This document shows positions 53,829-61,620 of a stretch of DNA of 64,000 nt, in pieces. The number at the start of each line of letters is the position of its first letter. Within the stretch, counting starts at the first letter, position 1. This stretch comes from Spirochaetaceae bacterium bin103 (GTDB lineage: Bacteria > Spirochaetota > Spirochaetia > SZUA-6 > Bin103). A program made the translations under genes and the position numbers. The DNA lies in contig MPNH01000023.1 in assembly GCA_002238925.1 (NCBI GenBank), forward strand, positions 1 through 64,000, in the 5' to 3' direction. The notes beneath the pieces are model-generated. The model saw only the letters and a list, made by a program, of their open reading frames with translations. It did not search any database and was not told the origin of the DNA.

Positions 53829-54245
53829 TTGACGCGCGTAGCTGCAGCATGTGCCGCGCCCCTTCCGGAGGACCGCGCGCTGATCGACCGGGCCGTGGCC
53901 GCCGCCGGTACCAACGTGACCGCGTTCGTCCTGAGCAGCGTCACGACCGCCGCCCGCCAGGTGCTCGCGGATCGAACCGAGTTCGTCCTGTCTCCCGAAG
54001 CTGCCGAGGCGTGGGAGGCGATCAACGAGCGGCCGGCGCGAAATCTACCCACACTCCGCGAACTGATCCAGTGGCCGTCGCCGTTCATCAGGGAGTGCCT
54101 GCCGGCTACCTGCGACTTTCCGGGTGCGAAACCAACTCCCGAACCCTGTGGAACTTCTGGCAAGCTTGGACCACCTCAAGGCTTGCTCGGCATGTGTGCT
54201 TTGGATACCGTGAGTTCGCACGCCCGCGACGTACAAGCGTCGTAG
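53829..54245 (+). pseudogene. DUF1778 (TacA-like) antitoxin copy 1, stop codon lost and N-terminus altered
   Basis: The core PEDRALIDRAVAAAGTNV, TAFVLSSVTTAARQVL, FVLSPEAAEAWEAINERPA and WPSPFIRE is a DUF1778 ribbon-helix-helix antitoxin of the type paired with GNAT toxins. The usual N-terminal RHH strand (ERIEVRATP in copy 2) is not in frame here. Compared with copy 2 at 58265, the stop codon TGA after PSPFxxE is TGC, so translation would run 40 more residues into unrelated sequence. No acetyltransferase toxin gene is nearby. Confidence 0.65.
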
Positions 54246-54424
54246 TGGATCGCCAGTGACTCCGAAATGCGCAACATGCGCAACAGTGCAAGAACCGAAC
54301 ATCGTACGCGAAACATCTCCATACTTAACTCCCGAATATGAAACCCTTACAAGTTGTTCCTTACATAGTGCGAGCGTCTGTTCTGCCGGTACTACTAGCA
54401 ATAGGCTACACTGCAGGATCTGGA

Positions 54425-55270
54425 CTATCGATCAACCCGTGGGGCTACCGACTCCATGAGTTCGTCGATCTCACGTGCTACGACCTGGAAGTCCGATTGA
54501 GACGGCAACTGAACCCGAGCGGCTGGATCGTACCTAGCTGGTGAACGCTCCTCTGAAATCCGGTTGAACAGCCGCACAAATTGTTCATTTACGTTCCCAT
54601 AACGTCGCCAACGGTTTATCTCGTTCTTCACAGCCCGATGCTTCTTCAATGAGGTTGCGGGATTCCGATGAAGGACTAGATGGGCTTTCGATACAAGTTC
54701 ACATGCACTAAAGAGATTGTCCACACTTGGTCTCTCATATTCCTTCGATGCCGCTTGCTTCGAAGTCTCCAAGAACTGCCTTGCTGCCACCAGCATGTCA
54801 CCGCACTTCGCCCTACCAGATCTGAAGTCGAAACTCAATATCCATCCCGATCCGTTCCAAAGCATGGTAAAGTGTGCCGCGTCGAGCTCATCATCAGACA
54901 GACCAAAGCTGACAAAGCCCTTTAGATCAGGAAGCAACACTGGGTCTCCCTTGTGGACGGTACGTTCAGCTCGAACAAGCGCGAGCCCACGAATTTCCTC
55001 ATTCAGACGAACCTCGTCTTCACCGTCCGGAGGTTGGATCAACTGAGCAGATGAAAGAAAGAAATCGTCACCGAGTTCCTTTATTGATAGACGTCGCCTT
55101 ATTTCGGGAGCAAACGCTATCTGAAACATATGCAGGATGCTCCTCTTCCAACCGACGATGTCGGACGGAATCTCATCTGTCTCGGCAACATCAATCCAAT
55201 TCCCCGTCCGTTGTCGTTGCTGCAACCAACGCTGGGTCTCAAACGACTCCAAAACCTCGTGCTCTTCCAT
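54425..55270 (-). CDS. Unknown protein, lower-GC gene with possible HEPN-like C-terminal domain
   Basis: A 281-residue protein not recognised as a named family. The N-terminal half is mixed alpha/beta (TMLWNGSGWILSFDFRSGRAKCG). The C-terminal half, NLFSACELVSKAHLVLH then KKHRAVKNEINRWRRYGNVNEQFVRLFNRISEERSPARYDP, has the look of a HEPN-type helical domain. Coding GC is clearly lower than in the core (near 50 percent), which marks transfer. It is flanked by a DUF1778 remnant and an HsdR fragment. A defence role is possible by context only. ATG 55270 follows an AT-rich leader. Confidence 0.6.
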   Translation of the reverse strand: MEEHEVLESFETQRWLQQRQRTGNWIDVAETDEIPSDIVGWKRSILHMFQIAFAPEIRRRLSIKELGDDFFLSSAQLIQPPDGEDEVRLNEEIRGLALVRAERTVHKGDPVLLPDLKGFVSFGLSDDELDAAHFTMLWNGSGWILSFDFRSGRAKCGDMLVAARQFLETSKQAASKEYERPSVDNLFSACELVSKAHLVLHRNPATSLKKHRAVKNEINRWRRYGNVNEQFVRLFNRISEERSPARYDPAARVQLPSQSDFQVVAREIDELMESVAPRVDR

Positions 55271-55416
55271 GATAGACTTGATTGACTATTACCATTATTG
55301 TTGATTGTTGGGAGGGATGCAAGTGTTGCTAGCTGTCGTGTTACGGACGAGCGAGTTCCGAGCGGATTAGACAGCATGCGATCCAGAGGACGAGAACCGT
55401 GGTTTCACGTAGTAGT

Positions 55417-56055
55417 CGGCTCGTAAGCGGGGAGAAGACGGTGTCGGTGAGCCCCCGCTTGAAGCTGGCGTTGTCCATGAACTGGTTGAACAGCTCGGTG
55501 TCGTCGCGCATCAAGGCGGTCATCACGCGCATGAGCGCCTTGTTGTGCTCGATGCGGGCGTTCTGGAGGCCGAGTTCTGGCGCGCGTTGCGGAACGCGGT
55601 GTCGGCGGCGACACCGGCGGGGATGGTCTCGATAATGAGTTGCCGTACGCGGTCACCGTCGTCCCACTGTATGTCGCCGAAGTGCTCGTTGAACGTGCGC
55701 AGGATGTTGGGTAGCCGATCCTTTTACGCCTCCGGGCGGGAGCTGAGCCACTGGCCGACGTCGGCACCGGGCCTATCTCGGCGGCCCCATCCGGCAGCGG
55801 GATCTTCTGCATCGCCTGTCTTTTCGACCCGGTAACTGTCCAGGTCGACGGCGTCTGGGATCCCTTGGCAAGGTCCGACTCCTCGGGCGCCGGCAGCTTC
55901 GGCACCAAGAGGTCGAGAAAGATCGAGCGCTGCTCCCAGCCAGCGTTACTGGAAGTAAGAAACACCGCGGAGAGAAAGCGCAGCGCCCATGTGGTCATGC
56001 AGGTCGTGCAGCTTGTTGGGGTCGGTTGCGTCGGGATCGGCGCGCGAGAAGTCGG
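55417..56055 (-). pseudogene. Decayed HsdR C-terminal fragment, copy 1
   Basis: In three frames this stretch encodes pieces of a type I restriction subunit R C-terminus: DPNKLHDL, NAGWEQRSIFLDLLVPKLPAPEE, then RVMTALMRDDTELFNQFMDNASFKRGLTDTVF. It is nearly identical in DNA to 60538-61066 and in the same orientation, but has several frameshifts and lacks about 220 nt between KLHDL and the NAGWEQ segment. It runs up against the Uma2 gene stop. Non-functional. Confidence 0.85.
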
Positions 56056-56073
56056 CCGGGCTGACAGTGAATC

Positions 56074-56709
56074 TCACGCGCCGACGGTCGGGGCGTCGAA
56101 CACGGCGCTCACTTCGGCGGCGAAGCCTGCCAGCAGCGGCGACGCCGCCGTCTGACCGCGGCGGTACACGCCGTGCTCGGTATACCCGGTGTCCTGCAGC
56201 GTGAGGACCCGAATCGTCTCATCACGCGGGTCGGCGATCCAGTACTCCGGGATGCCCGCCTCCGCGTAGTCCATGCGCTTTTCCACCAAGTCGCGATCAG
56301 GATTGTCCGGGCTGACCACCTCGGCCACCAAGTCAGCGCCAAGCCAGTAGCGGTCCTGGCAGCGAGGGTCCGCACGGTCGCGCAACAGCATCAGGTCCGG
56401 CTCGCGGAACTTGCCTGGACGGATTCGCACGCGCAACGCGGCAAACATCACCACTCCGCCGCGGGCCTTGAGATAGTCACGGAACAGGTCGTAGAGGAAC
56501 GCGAGCACGGCTTGATGGGTGAAGGTGGGCACGGGCAATTCCTCTACGAGGCCATCGGTAAGCTCGATCAGGCGGTTGCTGTGGTCGGTGAGCCACAGGT
56601 AGGCATCGTCACTCCAGGCGCCCTGGGGCGGCAGTACCTCGCACAACAGGGCGTGCAATGCGTCCTGGGAGCTGTGTGCCACCGGTGCGGGGTTGCTGGT
56701 CACGGCCAT
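56074..56709 (-). CDS. Uma2 family putative restriction endonuclease (first)
   Basis: A 211-residue protein with the PD-(D/E)xK-type Uma2 fold: WLTDHSNRLIELTDGLVEELPVPTFTH, REPDLMLLRD (metal Asp), ADLVAEVVSPDNPDRD (catalytic Glu and downstream Lys in VEKRMDYAEAGIPEYWI). Uma2 proteins are abundant in cyanobacteria and other large genomes, often in multiple copies, and their activity is unproven. ATG 56709 is preferred; ATG 56730 is also in frame. A second, diverged Uma2 gene lies at 57510. Confidence 0.88.
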   Translation of the reverse strand: MAVTSNPAPVAHSSQDALHALLCEVLPPQGAWSDDAYLWLTDHSNRLIELTDGLVEELPVPTFTHQAVLAFLYDLFRDYLKARGGVVMFAALRVRIRPGKFREPDLMLLRDRADPRCQDRYWLGADLVAEVVSPDNPDRDLVEKRMDYAEAGIPEYWIADPRDETIRVLTLQDTGYTEHGVYRRGQTAASPLLAGFAAEVSAVFDAPTVGA

Positions 56710-56905
56710 GTCCTTGCTCGACAGTTGCAACTGTGCCCCGCTCGCGCCATCAGGTCAACGGGCAAACCGGCAGGCTCGGCAGCCGATATACTTGCCGCGG
56801 TGCCGCCGGCCGACGGCACACCGATGGGCGCGCCGCCGCAGCCGAGTGGACATCGTCGCAAGCGCCGCAATAGACTCTGCTCAACTTAGCTATTGGGACG
56901 CGCAG

Positions 56906-57157
56906 ATGCGGGTAAACATGCATGAGGTGAAGTCGCAACTCTCGCGGCTGGCCGAGCTGGCGTGGCAGGGCGAGGAGATCGTAATCTGCAAGGCTGGCAA
57001 GCCCTGGCTGAACCTGCTGCCCTACCGCGAACGCATGCGCGAGCGAGTGCCGGGAGGGCTTGAGGGCCAGATCCGGATGGCGCCGGACTTCGACGACGAG
57101 GACGAAGAGCTGATCGCGGAAATCGAAGGATCGAAGATCTATCCGGACCAGACCTGA
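56906..57157 (+). CDS. Phd/YefM-type antitoxin
   Basis: An 83-residue antitoxin: MRVNMHEVKSQLSRLAELAWQG followed by EEIVICKAGKPWLNLLPY is the DNA-binding Phd/YefM fold, and the acidic tail (DFDDEDEELIAEIEG) would wrap the toxin. The frame is intact with a normal stop at 57155-57157. The vapC-like toxin downstream has lost its start, so the antitoxin may now act only as an autoregulator or cross-antitoxin. Confidence 0.85.
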   Translation: MRVNMHEVKSQLSRLAELAWQGEEIVICKAGKPWLNLLPYRERMRERVPGGLEGQIRMAPDFDDEDEELIAEIEGSKIYPDQT

Positions 57158-57158
57158 C

Positions 57159-57467
57159 AATGCAGCGGCCATCGCCGATCCGCGCAACGACGTCTTCGTC
57201 AGCACCGTGTCCGGCTGGGAAATCGCCGTCAAGAAGGCGAAGGGCACGTTGACCGCACCCGACAATCTGGCTGCCATGGTTGACAGCAAGGGTTTCACCC
57301 ACCTGCCGCTGACCTACCACCACGCCGAACAGGCAGCCGCGCTCCCGATGCACCACCGCGACCCTTTCGACCGTTTCCTGGTCGCGCAGTCCCAGGCCGA
57401 GTGCCTTATCCTGGTCACCCGCGACCGGAACATCCCCACGTACGGAGTACGCACCATCGCGACCTGA
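57159..57467 (+). pseudogene. VapC-type PIN toxin lacking its N-terminus
   Basis: The frame NAAAIADPRNDVFVSTVSGWEIAVKK onward to HHRDPFDRFLVAQSQAE and LVTRDRNI is a PIN-domain ribonuclease of the VapC family. The first 20-25 residues, including the LLDTH strand that carries the first metal-binding Asp, are absent; the sequence abuts the antitoxin stop directly. The remaining acidic residues in RDPFDR and TRD are present. No start codon precedes the domain; GTG 57207 would begin in mid-fold. Inactive. Confidence 0.85.
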
Positions 57468-57509
57468 CCGCCGCAGCGAACGGCACCAGGAGGATTACGG
57501 CGCGACGGT

Positions 57510-58097
57510 TCATTCCGCATCGAGCGCGCTGGTCACGTCGGCTGAGAGACCGGCGAGCAATGCGGAGTTCGCCATCTGTCCGCGGACGAACCGGCCGTGC
57601 TCGACGTAGACCTGTCCGGCAAGCCGCAACACGGTTATCGTCTCGTCCTGCGGATCCACGATCCAGTATTCCGCGATCCCCGCCTCCGCGTACTCGTTGC
57701 GCTTCGTCGCATGGTCGCGCGCGGGGTCGTCCGGGCTTACCACTTCCATCACCAGGTCGGCACCGGTCCAGAACCGTTCGCCACGCCGCCCGTCGTCCGC
57801 GGCGCGGAGATAGAGGATGTCCGGCTCCCGAAAGCGCCCTTCGGCGATCCGAAGCCGGAGGGGCGCGAATCGTGCCTTGCCATCGGTTCGTGAAGCGTAG
57901 TCGTACAGCAGCAGAAACAGGAACTCGACCATCGCTTGATGCCTGTCGGTCGGGACGGGCAGAATTTCGATGGATCCCTCGGCGAGTTCGACGAGGTGGT
58001 TGGTTCGCGCGCTCAACCAGAGATACTCCTCTGCGCTACACCTACCATTGAGAGGCAACAGTTCGGCTATTTGTTCCGGCCCGCTTGCCGTAGCCAC
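57510..58097 (-). CDS. Uma2 family putative restriction endonuclease (second)
   Basis: A 195-residue Uma2 protein: WLSARTNHLVELAEGSIEILPVPTDRH, REPDILYLRA, ADLVMEVVSPDDPARD and ATKRNEYAEAGIAEYWIVDP retain the PD-(D/E)xK residues. It resembles the first Uma2 gene throughout but is clearly diverged, so this is an old duplication or separate acquisition. GTG 58097 (VATASGPEQIAELL) is the probable start; the open frame continues to 58265 into the divergent DUF1778 gene. Confidence 0.87.
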   Translation of the reverse strand: MATASGPEQIAELLPLNGRCSAEEYLWLSARTNHLVELAEGSIEILPVPTDRHQAMVEFLFLLLYDYASRTDGKARFAPLRLRIAEGRFREPDILYLRAADDGRRGERFWTGADLVMEVVSPDDPARDHATKRNEYAEAGIAEYWIVDPQDETITVLRLAGQVYVEHGRFVRGQMANSALLAGLSADVTSALDAE

Positions 58098-58264
58098 GAT
58101 TCCGTCGCTGCTCAGGACCGCGGGCCGAAACCGAGGTTGTCCGAGCGATCTCGCATGGTGCAATCCTATCACAGCCCGGTGCAGCGAGTCGGCGCGATCC
58201 GAAGCAGCAGAACATTCAGCGACAGATGCCGGCGAGCCGTCCCATGCCGTACATTGGCCGAACA

Positions 58265-58501
58265 ATGCAGGCTGACCAGAACCGCCGTCGCAATGAGCGT
58301 ATCGAAGTCAGGGCTACCCCGGAGGACCGTGCGCTGATCGACCGCGCCGCAGCAGCCCGCCAAGTGCTCGCGGATCGGACCGACTTCGTGCTGTCTCCCG
58401 AAGCTGCCGGAGCGTGGGATGCGATCAACGAGCGTCCGGCGCGAGACCTACCCGGTCTCCGCCTCCTGATGCAGCGGCCGTCTCCCTTCGTCACGGAGTG
58501 A
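58265..58501 (+). CDS. DUF1778 (TacA-like) antitoxin copy 2, internally shortened
   Basis: A 78-residue frame: RRRNERIEVRATPEDRALIDRA is the RHH DNA-binding strand and start of helix 1, then AARQVLADRTDFVLSPEA and RPSPFVTE the toxin-binding tail. Relative to copy 1 about 17 residues (GTNVTAFVLSS region, the end of the RHH fold) are deleted in frame. It probably cannot form a normal RHH dimer. No GNAT toxin gene follows. ATG 58265. Confidence 0.75.
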   Translation: MQADQNRRRNERIEVRATPEDRALIDRAAAARQVLADRTDFVLSPEAAGAWDAINERPARDLPGLRLLMQRPSPFVTE

Positions 58502-58607
58502 TTGCCAGCTACCTGTCACCGGCCCTCCCGGCCCCGCCGCGATGTGGTGGACGTGTTCGAGTGTCGCTCGCAGGACCAGACGCACTGGCTGCGCGGCATA
58601 TGTTTAC

Positions 58608-58855
58608 TCAACCGAACAGCGTGCCGCGCACCTTTTGTCTGGGCAGGCCGAGGAACTCCGCCACGTCGCCGATGATTGCGTTCAGCGTTCCCACGCGGAT
58701 GTCGTGGTGCCGAGGCACCGTCACATGGTGGGTGTCCCGCCAACCGTCAATTCCAAGGTCATGTGGCTACCTCTGGTTCGAATCACACGGTAGCCGTAGT
58801 GGCTGTCCAGGCGCTTGGCAACCTCACTCCCAGAGAGGTCGCGGGGCAGCTTCAT
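58608..58855 (-). pseudogene. HicA-type toxin, frameshifted
   Basis: From ATG 58855 (overlapping the hicB stop as ATGA) the frame reads MKLPRDLSGSEVAKRLDSHYGYRV, IRTRGSHMTLELTVGG, the HicA dsRBD-like fold with its catalytic histidine in GSHM, then hits TGA after TPTM. The continuation HHVTVPRHHDIRVGTLNAII, GDVAEFLGLPRQKV is in the next frame and ends normally at 58608. One base is missing near 58731-58738. The toxin is not made in full. Confidence 0.82.
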
Positions 58856-59064
58856 ACCGCGATCGCTTCCTCCCGGACGAGATGCAGCCTGATCACTCGC
58901 GGCACGTCGGGTTCCTCGAAGTGGCAGAGCACGGCATCTCTCACCATAGCTTTCAGGTCGTTCCAGTCCTCCCCCTGCGTGAAGATGCTGTACCCGAGCG
59001 CTCTGGCGTCGTATCCACCCTCGGCCGCCTCGGTTACTTCGAAAATGATCTCGGTTGGTCTCAT
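58852..59064 (-). CDS. HicB-like antitoxin
   Basis: A 70-residue protein with the partial RNase H-like HicB fold: IIFEVTEAAEGGYDARALGYSIFTQGEDWNDLKAMVRDAV, then CHFEEPDVP. It ends in a short IRLHLVREEAIAV strand without an extra DNA-binding domain. It precedes hicA with a 4-nt overlap, the reverse of the classic hicA-hicB order but common for this subtype. The frame is intact. Confidence 0.8.
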   Translation of the reverse strand: MRPTEIIFEVTEAAEGGYDARALGYSIFTQGEDWNDLKAMVRDAVLCHFEEPDVPRVIRLHLVREEAIAV

Positions 59065-59299
59065 TCGTCCTCCGTGTGCCTGATTAATCTGTATCCTATC
59101 CGTTGATCGGTCGCTATGCGATGCCTACGGCGACTCCCACAAACGATGTCCAATGAGCCAGCGCTTGAAGATGTGTGCCCACGGATGTGGAAAAATGCCT
59201 TGGCATTGCCTTGAACTCCCCGTCCCTTCTTGCTTCAGGTCACTGAGGGTATACCGCGATTCGCGGCAAGCAAATTCGCCCTGTTCTCGAACCCCGCTG

Positions 59300-60106
59300 T
59301 CACTCCGAGTCTCCGAGTCGCGTGGGGACGCAATCATCGAGTTTCCGATGGAGCAAGGAAATTAGCGATAAGTAGTCTGCTGCATCGTCCTCTCCGGACC
59401 ACAGGATTCTTGGCTCGTGTGCCAGTGGATTTCGAATCGCTCCAAAACAGCCCTTTAGTAGAGCTGCGAGTCCCTTATGCTGCGACTTCTCCGTCTCAGT
59501 GCGTAGCGAATTAATTGCCAGCAATGGACGATCTATAGCGAATACGCGATCCACGAGAACAGCACCATCTGCTTGATATCCCGATATATCGCGAATTCGC
59601 TGCGCCAAACCCTTGGTCGCCTCGAATACTGCATGGAAATAGTTATCCTGCATCAGCTCGGTCCGACAGTATTTCAGAACCTCTGGATGCAGAAGTCGAT
59701 CCTTGAACTTGGAACGTATCCTCTGCACACGCTGTTCCGCCTCATCAAGCGTACGTGCAACCTGTTGTCGCCTATAATTTCCGTCAGCACCGAATTCTAT
59801 CCCGGAGAACGACAGATATTCATTCAAACTTGAGAGATACTCAACAAACTCATCTTTGCGTCCTACGAAACGAACTGGACTCAAAAAAGCACGAATGAAA
59901 TCGAGCACTCGATTCGCACACTCATCCTCTTTCTGCAAGTCGAGAAATACGTAGTAGAGCCGTTTCCATTTGGTAGACTCACCAGAATTGTCCAATATTC
60001 CGCAGCTGTCGAGAGTCCGGTCGATTTCACTTCCTGTACCACAGTCTCCAAGCAGTTGCGCAATTCCCTCGATTTGGCCGTCCGACAGACATGCTATCGC
60101 ACTCAC
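59300..60106 (-). CDS. TIGR02391 (Ymh)-like protein with HEPN RNxxxH motif
   Basis: A 268-residue protein from GTG 60106 (a TTG at 60208 is farther upstream). The N-terminal half is helical and unknown. The C-terminal third, ELMQDNYFHAVFEATKGLA, LVDRVFAIDRPLLAINSLRT, then KGLAALLKGCFGAIRNPLAHEP, matches my memory of the TIGR02391 family; RNPLAH fits the HEPN ribonuclease motif R-x4-H. Codon GC is far below the core genes. HEPN proteins of this kind often act in abortive infection. Neither neighbour forms an obvious operon with it. Confidence 0.72.
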   Translation of the reverse strand: MSAIACLSDGQIEGIAQLLGDCGTGSEIDRTLDSCGILDNSGESTKWKRLYYVFLDLQKEDECANRVLDFIRAFLSPVRFVGRKDEFVEYLSSLNEYLSFSGIEFGADGNYRRQQVARTLDEAEQRVQRIRSKFKDRLLHPEVLKYCRTELMQDNYFHAVFEATKGLAQRIRDISGYQADGAVLVDRVFAIDRPLLAINSLRTETEKSQHKGLAALLKGCFGAIRNPLAHEPRILWSGEDDAADYLSLISLLHRKLDDCVPTRLGDSE

Positions 60107-60510
60107 GCTGTTTTCTCGTCGTCTGCGGGAACACGGATCGACGACATGTGTTGATAGTGGAGGCAGTACGCCACCGTGGAACGAGTCGCAATAAAGACAT
60201 TGAACCAAGCGGAGTCGTCTCGTCCGGCGGTGGCTCTAACCATCTGTTTCCTGAGTCGTCACGATCGCAAACGCAGTTGCTCTCGCACTGGCACTGGCCT
60301 TGCTCGTCCGTGGAGATAACACGCTCACCTCAAACTCTCCGTTGCTCCGTAAATTGACGGTTCTAGACGATCTAAGCCGACGTTCGCGATCAACCATCAC
60401 TCATCGTGTGCGTTTTGTCAACAGGAATATCGACGATGCATACCAAAGAGTAGACGTCAACCGGCGCCCGATCACGGAAATCAGAGACCTCGCCGAGCGC
60501 CCTCTGGATG
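60107..60510. other. Intergenic stretch without an assignable gene
   Basis: About 400 nt of moderate GC lie between the HEPN gene and the chimeric gene. A 77-codon plus-strand frame at 60300-60533 overlaps the HsdR fragment end and looks like no protein I know. The segment may hold the promoter region of the HEPN gene; I see no convincing -35/-10 pair or terminator. Confidence 0.5.
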
Positions 60511-61620
60511 TCACTTACCAGATTGCAACGTGATGGCCGGCTCGTAGGCGAGGAAGAAGACGGTGTCGGTGAGCCAGCGCTTGAAGCTGGCGTTGTCCAT
60601 GAACTGCTTGAACAGCTCGGTGTCGTCGCGCATTACGGCGGTCATTACGCGCATCAGCGCCTTGTCGTGCTCGATGCGGGCGTTCTGGCGGTCGGAGTTC
60701 TGGCGGGCGTTGCGGAACGCGGTGTCGGCGGCGACGCGGGATGGGATGGTCTCGGTGATGAGTTGCCGCACGCGGTCGCCGTCCTCCCACTGGACATCGC
60801 CGAAGAGGTCGTTGAAGGTGCGCAGGATGTTGGAGAGTTGATCCAGCTCCGGTTCCGGGCGGGAGCCGCCGATGGATGTGGGTACCGGGCCGATCTCGGC
60901 GTCCTCGTCCGGCAGCAGGATCTTCTGCATCGCCTGTTTCTCCACCCGGTAGCTGTCCAGGTCGATGGCATCCAGGATCCCCTTGGCAAGGTCCGGCTCC
61001 TCGGGCGCCGGCAGCTTCGGCACCAGGAGGTTGAGGAAGATCGAGCGCTGCTCCCAGCCGGCGTTGCTGTACGGCAGCACCGCGGAGAGGAAGCCGTAGG
61101 TGCGAATGAAGGCCTTGGCATTGCCCTTGAACTCCACCTGGCCGTCCTCGTCCAGGTCGCGCAGGTACACCGCCACGCAGTCATCGAGGATTGGATCGAG
61201 CTGGTCGCGCTCGGCACCGCCGAGATAGCGCCGCGCCAGCTCCTCTACCTGCTCCTCGGAGTAGACCTGGGCAGCGTCCAGGTCGGCCTGCAGGTCGTGC
61301 AGTTTGTTGGGATCGGTCTCGTCGGCCAGGATGGTCGCCCGGTAGAAGTCCGCGAACGCTTCGCGGACGGTGTCGGCGTCGTTTAGGAAGTCGAGCACGA
61401 ACACGTCGTGCTTCTTGGGGTGCGCCCGGTTCAGACGCGACAGGGTCTGGGACAGGAACGGAACGCCACGCGTTGCGCAAGCGGCATCATGCTGCGGGTG
61501 TACGAAGATGTCGAACGCGACCTGCCGGATGGGCAGCGACTTGTAGCGCGACAGCAGCCCGCGCAACGCGTGTTCCATGTCCTTGTCGGCGGCGAGGACC
61601 ACGAGGTCCCGGCGGGTCAT
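60511..61620 (-). CDS. Chimeric ORF: N-terminus of the ATPase partner fused in frame to the HsdR C-terminal half
   Basis: ATG 61620 overlaps the ATPase stop as ATGA. Residues 1-56 (MTRRDLVVLAADKDMEHALRG, FDIFVHPQHDAACATRG) look like the start of a small TOPRIM-like partner protein of defence ATPases. From residue 57 the chain becomes HsdR: SQTLSRLNRAHPKKHDVFVLDF (helicase motif VI region), ETDPNKLHDLQADLD, RTYGFLSAVLPYSNAGWEQR, then the HsdR C-terminal domain to DDTELFKQFMDNASFKRWLT. Nuclease and most helicase motifs are missing, as is the rest of the partner. The junction is near 61450. 369 residues in all; restriction activity is impossible. Confidence 0.82.
   Translation of the reverse strand: MTRRDLVVLAADKDMEHALRGLLSRYKSLPIRQVAFDIFVHPQHDAACATRGVPFLSQTLSRLNRAHPKKHDVFVLDFLNDADTVREAFADFYRATILADETDPNKLHDLQADLDAAQVYSEEQVEELARRYLGGAERDQLDPILDDCVAVYLRDLDEDGQVEFKGNAKAFIRTYGFLSAVLPYSNAGWEQRSIFLNLLVPKLPAPEEPDLAKGILDAIDLDSYRVEKQAMQKILLPDEDAEIGPVPTSIGGSRPEPELDQLSNILRTFNDLFGDVQWEDGDRVRQLITETIPSRVAADTAFRNARQNSDRQNARIEHDKALMRVMTAVMRDDTELFKQFMDNASFKRWLTDTVFFLAYEPAITLQSGK

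Larger units (their letters stand above)
55417..61066. repeat. Duplicated HsdR segment, two direct copies about 5 kb apart
   Basis: 55417-55950 and 60538-61066 are in the same orientation and align over roughly 530 nt with close to 90 percent identity by eye, for example the shared run around GAAGCTGGCGTTGTCCATGA. Between them lie the Uma2, Phd/VapC, HicBA and HEPN genes. They could recombine to loop out this interval. Confidence 0.85.

Noticed and set aside
58765..58790. GGTTCGAATC, reminiscent of a tRNA T-loop
   Set aside because: No flanking T-stem pairing, no acceptor or anticodon arm, and it lies in the hicA coding frame.
60300..60533. 77-codon plus-strand ORF
   Set aside because: Overlaps the end of the HsdR fragment, has no ribosome site and resembles nothing.
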